From: an uncultured Pelagibacteraceae bacterium | GTDB lineage: Bacteria > Pseudomonadota > Alphaproteobacteria > Pelagibacterales > Pelagibacteraceae | Assembly: GCA_902571015.1 (NCBI GenBank) | Contig: CACGAC010000005.1 | Coordinates: 1-64,000 of the forward strand | Direction of reading: 5' to 3' | DNA: 64,000 nt | Shown: positions 1 to 7,761 of the stretch, piece by piece | Layout: every line of letters begins with the position of its first letter | Numbering within the stretch: position 1 is the stretch's first letter | Position numbers and translations under genes: made by a program | Notes under the pieces: model-generated | Seen by the model: the letters and a program-made list of their open reading frames with translations, nothing else | What the model was told of the DNA's origin: nothing | Databases searched by the model: none

Positions 1-776
1 CTTAGTCTTAAGTCAATTCGAGCAATCCTATAAAGATCAACACTACTAATATTATCTGGACGAGGATATGTTCCCGTTTCAGTATTGAAAAGATGCTTGC
101 CATTTTCATCAAATAACAGAAATTCCATATCAACTAAATGTGATCTGACTAATTGATCTTTGTAACACTCTGCGCAAGTACTGATCCATGCGCCTCTCTC
201 ATATTCATCATTTTTTACCCAACTTTCTTTTGCTTTATATATTCCGTAATATTTATCATTTTCATTTTTTGACATTGCCAATGCATAATATGTTAATCTG
301 TATTTTTTATATTTCTGATCATCTGCTTTAACAAAATCTCCATATACAATTCGGATTTGGTCACAACACTGATCAGGATGATTTTGGTGTCTTGTGGGGG
401 GTTCAGATGTGTTGTCAGTGTTATCTGCTGTAGAATAACCTAATGTATCTTTAAAAACTATTATGGGATCATGACTATCATTGACTGTTCTGTCACTTTC
501 AGAACCTGATATATGTTCTAGATCATGAAACTGCTCTATACCTTCATCATTTGCACCGTAATAATATTTAAAACCTGCTAATCTAATGTCTTTAATAATC
601 ATACCAACTATATCTCTAGATGATCTACTTACTTTAGCTTTATCAGTTACCTGATTGTAACTATTGTTTACAACTGAGTAACTTGCAAACATAGCACCCA
701 TCATCAATGCTGTTATTGCTACACCGATTAAAATTTCTATTAATGTTAAACCTTTTATATTTTTTTTATTCATCAT
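1..776 (-). CDS. Type IV prepilin-like protein, PilW-like (partial, cut by window start)
   Basis: The reading frame begins at an ATG at 776 and stays open to base 1, so the C-terminus is missing. The N-terminus has a short basic leader ending in KG, then LTLIEILIGVAITALMM, which is a class III prepilin cleavage site (cut after G, conserved E at +5) followed by the hydrophobic assembly helix. The phrase DIRLAGF about 60 residues in is typical of PilW-type minor pilins. Four cysteines are visible downstream (CC and CAEC), suggesting disulfides in the globular head. The start overlaps the stop of the preceding pilV-like gene (ATGA), so the two are probably co-translated. Role inferred: minor pilin that primes type IV pilus assembly in the inner membrane. 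A pseudopilin of a related secretion system cannot be excluded. Confidence 0.75.
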   Translation of the reverse strand, partial: MMNKKNIKGLTLIEILIGVAITALMMGAMFASYSVVNNSYNQVTDKAKVSRSSRDIVGMIIKDIRLAGFKYYYGANDEGIEQFHDLEHISGSESDRTVNDSHDPIIVFKDTLGYSTADNTDNTSEPPTRHQNHPDQCCDQIRIVYGDFVKADDQKYKKYRLTYYALAMSKNENDKYYGIYKAKESWVKNDEYERGAWISTCAECYKDQLVRSHLVDMEFLLFDENGKHLFNTETGTYPRPDNISSVDLYRIARIDLRL

Positions 777-1471
777 CTTTTAAAGATATAATCTGCTTGA
801 AAATATAAAAATTTCCTCTTTTTTCCTCCACTAGTATTTATTTGAACTCTACCAATGTATAATTCATCATTAACTGTAGCATTCGGAGGCGCCAAACAAC
901 CTCTGCCGGAATCACATATTTTATATACTTTGACAGATTTAATATCTTTATTATTTTGGCATTTTAAATATCTATCTTCTCCGATGATTTGATTCCATCG
1001 TGATACTTTATTCTCTGGTGAACCTAAATTCTCATTTGAATTTAAATAAACACTTTCAATATCAGCTTTTTTTAAAAACTTGCCTTTGTTTGCACTACAA
1101 ACTGCATTTGCTTGTCCTGCAGTCCATCCTGTGCTCTCTAACCACTCAGGAAATTTTACTTTACTTGATCTTGAGCCATCAGGGTTCACTGGCTCACCAT
1201 ATTCATTTATTGCAATTGTATTTCTATCTGGATTTGTATTCATCAGTGAGTCTCTAGAACCTAAAATATCTTCAGCAATCATAGTTGTGATATAATTAAT
1301 TTTGGTTCTTTCAGCCGAAACATTAATAGAATTAACAGAAAAATTAACCAATTGAAAAACAGCTATAAATCCTATGCCAACGATTGCAGTAGAAATTAAT
1401 GCCTCTAATAAAGTAAGGCCTTTTTCTTTGTAGTTTTTAATTACTCTATTTGTTTTATTTATATTTTTCAC
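773..1471 (-). CDS. Type IV prepilin-like protein, PilV-like minor pilin
   Basis: This 232-residue protein starts at a GTG codon; no other Met or Val start precedes the leader. A basic leader of 18 residues ends in KEKG, then comes LTLLEALISTAIVGIGF, giving a prepilin peptidase site with Glu at +5 and a hydrophobic helix. The phrase LLEALISTAIVGIG is close to PilV proteins (family knowledge). The head domain contains several Cys residues (for example CDSGRGC near residue 190), likely disulfide-bonded. It lies 20 bases after the fimT-like gene and overlaps the next prepilin gene by four bases. Together with pilT it forms one minus-strand pilus operon. Exact subfamily is uncertain because heads of minor pilins diverge fast. 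Confidence 0.75.
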   Translation of the reverse strand: MKNINKTNRVIKNYKEKGLTLLEALISTAIVGIGFIAVFQLVNFSVNSINVSAERTKINYITTMIAEDILGSRDSLMNTNPDRNTIAINEYGEPVNPDGSRSSKVKFPEWLESTGWTAGQANAVCSANKGKFLKKADIESVYLNSNENLGSPENKVSRWNQIIGEDRYLKCQNNKDIKSVKVYKICDSGRGCLAPPNATVNDELYIGRVQINTSGGKKRKFLYFQADYIFKR

Positions 1472-1491
1472 CTTATATCCTAATTATAAAA

Positions 1492-2277
1492 TTAATTTAA
1501 TTTCTGCATTTCAACATTACCAAATCTACCCCATTTAACTGAATAAAAATTTTTCTGACCTGCCTCAACACTACATGGTGTATCAGTACCATCATTTTGG
1601 CACACAAATAATTCTTCAACAATTGTTACATCATCATTTGATGGGCAAGGACTGCCACTTTCAGCCTCACACCCCATAAGTTCGCTTTCCTCATCTTTTG
1701 ATGGATTTAAAAACATCCCACCAACAGCATAGTATGACCCATCGTTTGAGAAACAGACTGTGCCCTCTGACAAAGTAGTAACACCTGGAACTCCTAATGA
1801 AATTTTATCGTCAATTTCAATACTAGTTACTGTTAATTTCTTACTTTCTTCATCTGAAGAATTAATTGGATATCCCTGATCATTCCACATTAATTGTCCA
1901 TCGAATGTTAAGTTGGATTGACACCTTGTTTCAAAAACATGAAATGGTCTTTTTACATCACCTGTATATTTATTTCTTAAAAGTGTTGTAAAATTTTCAG
2001 TTTCCATGCCATATGAAGATAAAAACCATTTTTGTGAATCTTCCCCTATACCTTTATGAACTCTAAAAAGCACAAAAGAGTAATGCCCTCTTTGAACTTG
2101 CGAAAAAATACTTTGGATCACTGATCCTGATTCTACAGCTACAGCTTTTACCATTCTATCACTTCTCCATTTTTGAAAAGGTAAAAATGCTAATGAACTC
2201 ACTAATCCTATTATCATTACAACAACAAGTAATTCTAATAATGAAAAGCCTTTAATTTTCTTTTGCTGAATTTGCAT
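1492..2277 (-). CDS. Type IV prepilin-like protein, FimT/GspH-like
   Basis: This 261-residue protein has the shortest leader of the three (MQIQQKKIKG) followed by FSLLELLVVVMIIGLVSSLA, a canonical N-methyl-Phe prepilin signature with Phe at +1 and Glu at +5. The segment after the helix (PFQKWRSDRMVKAVAVESGSV) resembles FimT/GspH family minor pseudopilins. Two C-terminal cysteine pairs are present (around residues 200-235). Its start lies inside the pilT gene; the 26-base overlap implies translational coupling. Role inferred: minor pilin in the type IV pilus tip or priming complex. Whether these minor pilins serve DNA uptake, adhesion or motility cannot be told from the sequence, and no major pilin gene is inside the window. 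Confidence 0.7.
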   Translation of the reverse strand: MQIQQKKIKGFSLLELLVVVMIIGLVSSLAFLPFQKWRSDRMVKAVAVESGSVIQSIFSQVQRGHYSFVLFRVHKGIGEDSQKWFLSSYGMETENFTTLLRNKYTGDVKRPFHVFETRCQSNLTFDGQLMWNDQGYPINSSDEESKKLTVTSIEIDDKISLGVPGVTTLSEGTVCFSNDGSYYAVGGMFLNPSKDEESELMGCEAESGSPCPSNDDVTIVEELFVCQNDGTDTPCSVEAGQKNFYSVKWGRFGNVEMQKLN

Positions 2278-3265
2278 CTATTTTTCCTGCTTGTGCTAGA
2301 TTTTCTAATGACTTAGACATCGTTATCATTCCATCTTTGACTGCAGTCTGCATGATGCTTGGTATTTGGTGTATCTTTGCCTCTCGAATTAAGTTTTGAA
2401 TTGGAGCATTACATTTCATGACTTCAAAAGCACCTACTCGACCTAGTCCGTCCTTTGTTTTAAGTAATCTTTGGGTCACTACCATTTTAAGTGATGTTGA
2501 TAATTGTGCACGTATCTGAGCTTGTTGCTCTGGAGGAAATACGTCAATAATTCTGTTAATTGTATTGGGTGCTCCACTAGTATGAAGTGTTCCAAATACT
2601 AAATGTCCTGTTTCTGCTGCAGTTAAAGCTAAGCTTACGGTTTCTAAATCTCTCATCTCACCTACTAATATAACATCAGGGTCTTCTCTAAGAGCAGCTT
2701 TTAATGCACTTGCAAATGTTTGTGTTTGTTTTCCAACTTCTCTATGCGAGACTATACTTTTTTGGTCAGTATGAATAAATTCTACTGGATCTTCTACAGT
2801 TATAATATTGGCAGTTCTTGTTTTATTGATTTCATTTACAATTGCAGCCAGTGTAGTTGATTTTCCCGATCCAGTTGGTCCAGTAACTAATACTAATCCT
2901 TTATGCATATCAATTATATCATAAAGAACATCCGGCAAATCGAATTGGCCCATCTCTGGTATTTTACTTTCTACACGTCTTAATACCGCTGCTGGACCAT
3001 TTAAAGTTTTATAAAAATTAGCCCTAAATCTTAATCCACTTATAGTTACAGCAGAGTCTAATTCATGAGTGTCTTGAAATTTTTTGGTTTCATGCTCATT
3101 GCAATTCGTAGTCATCATATCGATGAGATCCTGTGGTTTAACCACAACATCCTTTACCATTACGATTTCTCCAGTTTGTCTATATGCTAATGGTGATCCT
3201 GATCTGATATGAAAATCTGAAATTTTTTTATTATTTTTTGCTAATTCTTCTAATTTATCAAACAT
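2252..3265 (-). CDS. pilT: Type IV pilus retraction ATPase PilT
   Basis: PilT is a hexameric secretion-ATPase that powers pilus retraction at the cytoplasmic face. Visible motifs, numbered from an upstream TTG at 3301, are Walker A GPTGSGKST (141-149), Walker B EDPDVILVGEMRD (206-218), a His box TGHLVFGTLHT (231-241) and PIQNLIRE near the C-terminus, close to the AIRNLIRE motif needed for retraction. I chose the ATG at 3265 (MFDKLEEL) because it matches the usual N-terminus of the family, and because a TATAAT at 3303-3308 would place the transcript start very close to or downstream of the TTG. The gene heads the pilus operon and overlaps the following fimT-like gene by 26 bases. It could be PilU, but the retraction motif favours PilT. 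Confidence 0.92.
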   Translation of the reverse strand: MFDKLEELAKNNKKISDFHIRSGSPLAYRQTGEIVMVKDVVVKPQDLIDMMTTNCNEHETKKFQDTHELDSAVTISGLRFRANFYKTLNGPAAVLRRVESKIPEMGQFDLPDVLYDIIDMHKGLVLVTGPTGSGKSTTLAAIVNEINKTRTANIITVEDPVEFIHTDQKSIVSHREVGKQTQTFASALKAALREDPDVILVGEMRDLETVSLALTAAETGHLVFGTLHTSGAPNTINRIIDVFPPEQQAQIRAQLSTSLKMVVTQRLLKTKDGLGRVGAFEVMKCNAPIQNLIREAKIHQIPSIMQTAVKDGMITMSKSLENLAQAGKIDANSAKEN

Positions 3266-3302
3266 ATTAATATTTTTATCTAGAAATTTATTTAAAGACA
3301 AG

Positions 3303-3308
3303 ATTATA
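3303..3308 (-). promoter_or_regulatory. -10 element (TATAAT) for the pilus operon
   Basis: The minus strand reads TATAAT here, a perfect -10 hexamer, 38 bases upstream of the preferred pilT ATG at 3265. At the expected -35 distance the sequence is TTCTTT, which is weak. The element lies in the 164-base gap between pilT and the divergent surface-protein gene at 3430. Confidence 0.4.
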
Positions 3309-3345
3309 CTTTTTTATGGTTTACCAAAGAACTTAATTGCTCAAT

Positions 3346-3420
3346 ATGGTTAAAAAAACTGAGAATTTTCAACAAATTTTAGGTGATAAGCATGATGAAA
3401 ATTTAGAAAAATTTATGTAA
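3346..3420 (+). other. Possible 24-codon small ORF upstream of the surface protein gene
   Basis: An ATG-to-TAA frame of 24 codons (MVKKTENFQQILGD and on) ends ten bases before the ATG at 3430. Its composition is ordinary for a coding stretch (charged, no long homopolymers), but no Shine-Dalgarno is visible and the length is within chance. It could be a leader peptide, the remnant of a lost gene, or nothing. Confidence 0.2.
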
Positions 3421-3429
3421 AAAACTCGG

Positions 3430-5754
3430 ATGGCTTATTTAAAAAAAATACTCATTATTTTTTTTCTGTTGTTTTACGCTTCTAGTACATTTGCAGCAAT
3501 GGTAACTTTTAATCAAAGAACAACTGTCAACACTAAAGGCACTGGTGGTTCGGGAACTGGTTCAGATGATGATGACTATGGACTAGCTGCGGGTATAGAG
3601 TTTAATAAAGATGGAACAAAAATGTTTGTAAGTTATGCTCAGGTAGATGCTATGGAAACAGTTCCAAGACATATAGTTACATTTAATTTATCCACACCAT
3701 ACGACATATCCACAAAAACTTTTGCAGGTGACAGTGAGAGATGTGTATTTAACTTAGATACAGGAGATCAAGGCCAACAATTATATGACTTAGAAATAAC
3801 TAGCGATGGAATGAAAATTTTAGTAGTTTCTAGACGTAATGTTGCAAATAGAGATTTCGACAAAGCGTATGTGCTGAATTTAACTTCACCTTACGATATA
3901 TCTTCTTGTACTCGTGCATCAGCAACTAATGATCTTGATCATAATGATTTTCAAAACGGTAGTTTAGCTGGAAATAGAACTGATAATAACACCGGTAGAT
4001 CAAATAATTTGGTTGAAGGTATCGAAATAAATAATGATGGTACTAAATTATTTTTAATGTATAGAGATAATAATGGATCTGATGGTGTTGGGGGTAGATT
4101 ATTAGAATATAATCTCTCAACTCCATATGATTTATCAGAGTCGTCTTTATCTCTTGTTACTACAGCTGGAATTCAATTAAGTGAAAATGTCTCAACTGGT
4201 GCACATGGACCAACTTCTTTAAGATTTAGACCTGATGGAAAAAGATTATTTATTGTTAATCATGCTCATGGTGGAACTTCAAGAGTACTCCAAATTTCTT
4301 TGACAAATGCCTTTGATACATCATCATTTGTAATAGATGGTAGTTTCGATATTGATAATTTATCAGCCTATGGAAACTCACAACCAAGAGGGATTGCATT
4401 TAGCTCAAATGGATTAAAAATGTATGTAACTAAGGATAGAAGCACAAATCCTGATGCTGGTCTTGATCAAGTTATTGAATATGATTTAGTTTGTCCTTTT
4501 AATATTATAGCTGGTAAATGTCCTTCAATTACTGAGAATAATGACAGACATAGTATTGCATTAGCTCAAATAGAAATTGCTAAAAGAACTATCGATCATT
4601 CAACTGATACTGCATTGAACCGATTAAAGTGGATTAGAAGAAATAAAGATAAACAAAATTTAACTAATTTAAATATTAATTTTAAATTTACTGATCAAAG
4701 ATTAGCCTCTTTAACCGAAGCTGTTAAAACTTCTGCAGCAAAAAAGAAAAAGAAAGATAAAAAAGAAGATGTATTTTATTGGAGCGAGGGCAGTGTAGCA
4801 ATTGGCAGAATTGGTGATACCAGTACTTCTTCTACCAAAAAAATTGATACGGACGCGATTACAATTGGAGCAGATAAATTTACTGATGGAAATGGAATTA
4901 AAGGATGGGCATTTAGAATTGGTAGAAATAATGTTGATGTTGGAACTGCTGGAAGTAATTTAGATACCGATACTTATAACATTACCTTTTATTCAACTTC
5001 ACCAATTGAAAATGATACTAAGTTCTTAGATAGTGTAATTGGTCTTGGTAAATTAAATTTTGATTTATTAACTGTGCTTGATGGAAAAAAATTAACAGCT
5101 GAAAGAGATGGTCGTCAGATATATGGAACGATTAGAATAAAGGATGAGATTAAAAAAGATAAACTTACTTTAATCCCTTCAGGTAGATTTGATATCGGTC
5201 ATACTTACTTAAAGTTTTACAAAGAAAGTGGATTAGGTGGTATTGATGTTGAAGGACAAAATATTACTTCTAAAAAAATTCGAGCTAGTCTTGCAGCTGT
5301 TGAGGATCTATCCAATGATAAATACGATATAAAAAGACATGGTAAAATCGAATACATTGCAGATATCGATCGGTCTTCTGATTTTAAATATACCTACGTC
5401 GGTGATAACAGTGTAAATTTTAATGACACTTTGCACTCAGGAGCTTTACATAACATTAGTGGTGAAATTGGTATTGATATTGTTTTACCTGATAGATTTA
5501 GTATTTTTTTAATCTATGAGCGTAATCAAGCATTAGGCTCAGGACATACAGATAAATTACATATTGCATTGGGTTATTTGCCTAATAAAGAAACAAATTT
5601 TGCATTTTCAATAGATGGAACTGATAATTTAAAATCAAACTACGTGCTAAGTAAAAATATTAATGATTATAATATTGATTTAAAATTGACAAATGATTTA
5701 TGGCGTCCAAAACAATACGACAAAATATCCTTTAATTTAAAGCGTAAATTTTGA
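3430..5754 (+). CDS. Secreted beta-propeller protein with C-terminal outer-membrane barrel
   Basis: This 774-residue protein has a signal peptide (residues 1-22, ending in STFAA). Residues about 30-355 contain five degenerate propeller-like blades, each with a phrase such as GIEFNKDGTKMFVSY or GIAFSSNGLKMYVTK followed by a YDLS/YDIS strand. A linker with a CPFN...GKCPS cysteine pair (about 357-368) and a Lys-rich stretch leads to a C-terminal region (about 450-774) of alternating strands that ends in Phe (LKRKF), the outer-membrane barrel insertion signature. The C-terminal half, starting at WSEGSVAIGRIGDTSTSS, is clearly homologous to the protein encoded at 7750-9915 (WTEGSISFGKIGETSLSS). 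Inferred: an autotransporter-like surface protein displaying a propeller. Substrate or binding partner unknown. It is transcribed away from the pilus operon, convergent with the next gene. Confidence 0.7.
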   Translation: MAYLKKILIIFFLLFYASSTFAAMVTFNQRTTVNTKGTGGSGTGSDDDDYGLAAGIEFNKDGTKMFVSYAQVDAMETVPRHIVTFNLSTPYDISTKTFAGDSERCVFNLDTGDQGQQLYDLEITSDGMKILVVSRRNVANRDFDKAYVLNLTSPYDISSCTRASATNDLDHNDFQNGSLAGNRTDNNTGRSNNLVEGIEINNDGTKLFLMYRDNNGSDGVGGRLLEYNLSTPYDLSESSLSLVTTAGIQLSENVSTGAHGPTSLRFRPDGKRLFIVNHAHGGTSRVLQISLTNAFDTSSFVIDGSFDIDNLSAYGNSQPRGIAFSSNGLKMYVTKDRSTNPDAGLDQVIEYDLVCPFNIIAGKCPSITENNDRHSIALAQIEIAKRTIDHSTDTALNRLKWIRRNKDKQNLTNLNINFKFTDQRLASLTEAVKTSAAKKKKKDKKEDVFYWSEGSVAIGRIGDTSTSSTKKIDTDAITIGADKFTDGNGIKGWAFRIGRNNVDVGTAGSNLDTDTYNITFYSTSPIENDTKFLDSVIGLGKLNFDLLTVLDGKKLTAERDGRQIYGTIRIKDEIKKDKLTLIPSGRFDIGHTYLKFYKESGLGGIDVEGQNITSKKIRASLAAVEDLSNDKYDIKRHGKIEYIADIDRSSDFKYTYVGDNSVNFNDTLHSGALHNISGEIGIDIVLPDRFSIFLIYERNQALGSGHTDKLHIALGYLPNKETNFAFSIDGTDNLKSNYVLSKNINDYNIDLKLTNDLWRPKQYDKISFNLKRKF

Positions 5755-5790
5755 TTTATAAAAAAATAATTTATTGCCTTAACAACTCAA

Positions 5791-7569
5791 TTAAAATATT
5801 GACTTGTAATATAATTTAGCTTGAGCACCATAGGTTTCTTGACTTGAGTAAAGACCATCTAAATTAATAGAAAATAAACTATTTTCTAGAGGTTGAAATT
5901 CATAATCAATACCTGCAGTAAGAGTAATTTCTCTTGATAAATCTTCATCAGGATTATATTCAGCTAATACATTATTAACTTGAAACTCTTGAACATTTTC
6001 TGCAACTACTTGTCTACAATCAGCAAGCCAACTGAAATATAATTTCGATTTATCACCGCTTAAAAACAAATATTCATCACTTAATGCCACTGATGCGTTT
6101 AAAAGATCTTTTTTTTCCCATTTGTAATATTTGCTCTCTTCATGATTAGGAGTAAGGCTATAACCGAAAGAATAGCTAAAGTCAGGTATCATATCATTTA
6201 AAACCTTTGCTCCTAAAAGAGCATCGTAATTAAAATACTCATCCTCTATATCTAAAAATCCACTAGTTGTTGTGTTTGTAAGAATTCTTCTTGTACTTTT
6301 ATTTAATGTTACGCCCAATAGAAAGAAGGTTTCAACATTAGAATTAAATTTAGTTTGTTTTTCATCTGAAAGAAAACCACCTGAGAAACTTATACGATCA
6401 ATGTTATGATCTTTAGAAAATTCTTGTCTTCCTGTTTCAATTGAAAATATCTGATTTGAGTTTTCCCCAGGCTGAATTATGTTTGCTCCAGCTCTCAAAT
6501 TAGTATGTTCCAACCTTAAAGACTCTTTTTCTCCTTGTCTTTTTTCAAAAGATGTAAACATCTCTGTCCATGCATCTTCTTGATTTAAATATTGTTCACT
6601 TCTTTTAAATTTGGTAATTGAATTTCTTAGCTTAATTGATTTATGTCCAAGTTGCTCATCTAAAATTTCATTTCCTCCTTGTCCCACTGAACCAGCAGAA
6701 CCTTTAACTATAATATTCCCATCAAGATCTTCTAAATCAAATGTACCCTGAGTTTCGTATAAATAAGATTGTCCAGCACCATGTTGAATTCTTAATTTAT
6801 TTCCTGTTCCATCAGAGTCGATTAAACCGATTACTTTACCACCATCTTTTAAAGTAACAGTATTATTATTACCAATAACATGAATAGATCTAGATGATGG
6901 GCTAAATCTATTTTCGATTGTCCCTGAGTTGGTTAATGTAGAGCTAGTATCGATTGCTATAGTTGGAGCATTTTGAGTATTATAAATATTTCCTGTGCTA
7001 GAGTTTGTGATAGTTGCATCTTCTGCAAGTTCACCACCAGACTGATAGATATAAATTGCTCTTTCAGAAGTACTTCCCACTGCTTTAATTGTTCCATTAT
7101 TTGTAATTGTTAGTCCTGTTGCATCCTCTGTGGCTGTAGATTGTTGAACAATTACATTATATGTACCACTTATTGTAGCTCCTTCATTATTTGTAATCGT
7201 TGGATTTTGCGTATCTCTTAAATTAATAGCTTTTGAACCATTTCCTATAACAGATCCAGAATTCGTAAGAGTAAAGCCTGATGTCTCTCTGACAAATATT
7301 GTATTACCTTTACCTTCAATGGTTGCATTTTCTTCAATAACAACTGTAGCATTATCAATTTCAGGATTATAACCTTTTACAATTCTATCTAGTGCAGCGT
7401 TTTGGAGAGCAAATCCAGATTTGATAGTTAAAGTTGAGCTAGCTTGTAAGGTTTGTTGTGTATTAGTATCCTCTGCTATATTTACATCAGCACTATTTGC
7501 ATTTTTTATTAAAAAAACAAAAATTAATAAAATAAAAATATTTGATAAATGCTTTAAATTTTTACACAT
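5791..7569 (-). CDS. Autotransporter-like outer-membrane protein with beta-helix passenger
   Basis: This 592-residue protein has a signal peptide (hydrophobic core ILLIFVFLI, ending in NANSA near residue 27). Residues about 40-290 are made of short repeats rich in Asn, Gly and Thr (ITNNGTI, LTNSGSVIG, LTNSGTIENR), a pattern typical of right-handed beta-helix passengers. From about residue 330 to the end the sequence alternates as in an autotransporter barrel and finishes in YYKSIF with a terminal Phe. A TonB-type or enzymatic motif is not visible. It lies downstream of a decayed copy of the small gene found at 9928-10272, suggesting that it once followed a full copy. It is convergent with the gene at 3430-5754, with only 36 bases between the stops. 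Function inferred only as surface display or adhesion. Confidence 0.7.
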   Translation of the reverse strand: MCKNLKHLSNIFILLIFVFLIKNANSADVNIAEDTNTQQTLQASSTLTIKSGFALQNAALDRIVKGYNPEIDNATVVIEENATIEGKGNTIFVRETSGFTLTNSGSVIGNGSKAINLRDTQNPTITNNEGATISGTYNVIVQQSTATEDATGLTITNNGTIKAVGSTSERAIYIYQSGGELAEDATITNSSTGNIYNTQNAPTIAIDTSSTLTNSGTIENRFSPSSRSIHVIGNNNTVTLKDGGKVIGLIDSDGTGNKLRIQHGAGQSYLYETQGTFDLEDLDGNIIVKGSAGSVGQGGNEILDEQLGHKSIKLRNSITKFKRSEQYLNQEDAWTEMFTSFEKRQGEKESLRLEHTNLRAGANIIQPGENSNQIFSIETGRQEFSKDHNIDRISFSGGFLSDEKQTKFNSNVETFFLLGVTLNKSTRRILTNTTTSGFLDIEDEYFNYDALLGAKVLNDMIPDFSYSFGYSLTPNHEESKYYKWEKKDLLNASVALSDEYLFLSGDKSKLYFSWLADCRQVVAENVQEFQVNNVLAEYNPDEDLSREITLTAGIDYEFQPLENSLFSINLDGLYSSQETYGAQAKLYYKSIF

Positions 7570-7663
7570 AATAGCGATTTATAGTAAATTTAGCTTTGAT
7601 TTTCATCTCTTAAGTTTAATTGAATGCATTCAACTTTGTAGGTTTTATCTGTTAAATTCTTAA

Positions 7664-7723
7664 TTATTCAATTATCTCAAGCTCCTCAATTATACTCACA
7701 ATCTTTTTACCACTTCTTATCCG
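7664..7723 (-). pseudogene. Remnant of the 3' end of a copy of the small gene at 9928-10272
   Basis: Read on the minus strand this stretch encodes SGKKIVSIIEELEIIE followed by TAA, nearly identical to the C-terminus SGKKIVSIIEELEVIQ of the intact protein at 9928-10272. The similarity continues past the stop: both copies follow the TAA with TTA, two or three differing bases, and AATTTAA, up to the place where the intact copy has the ATG of the next gene. Upstream of the fragment the frame is closed by a TAA after only three more codons. It is therefore a broken duplicate, left between two surface-protein genes. Confidence 0.75.
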
Positions 7724-7731
7724 TTATTATT

Positions 7732-7761
7732 AGTAAGTTTAGTTTTATGTTAAAACTTACT
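7732..7761. repeat. Inverted repeat (stem-loop) at the 3' end of a surface-protein gene
   Basis: AGTAAGTTT at 7732-7740 is matched by AAACTTACT at 7753-7761, and an inner alternative stem AGTTTTA/TAAAACT with a three-base loop lies between. The right arm overlaps the last codons and stop of the gene at 7750-9915. It could be a weak terminator or an RNA 3' stabiliser; there is no T-tract after it on the minus strand. Confidence 0.45.
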
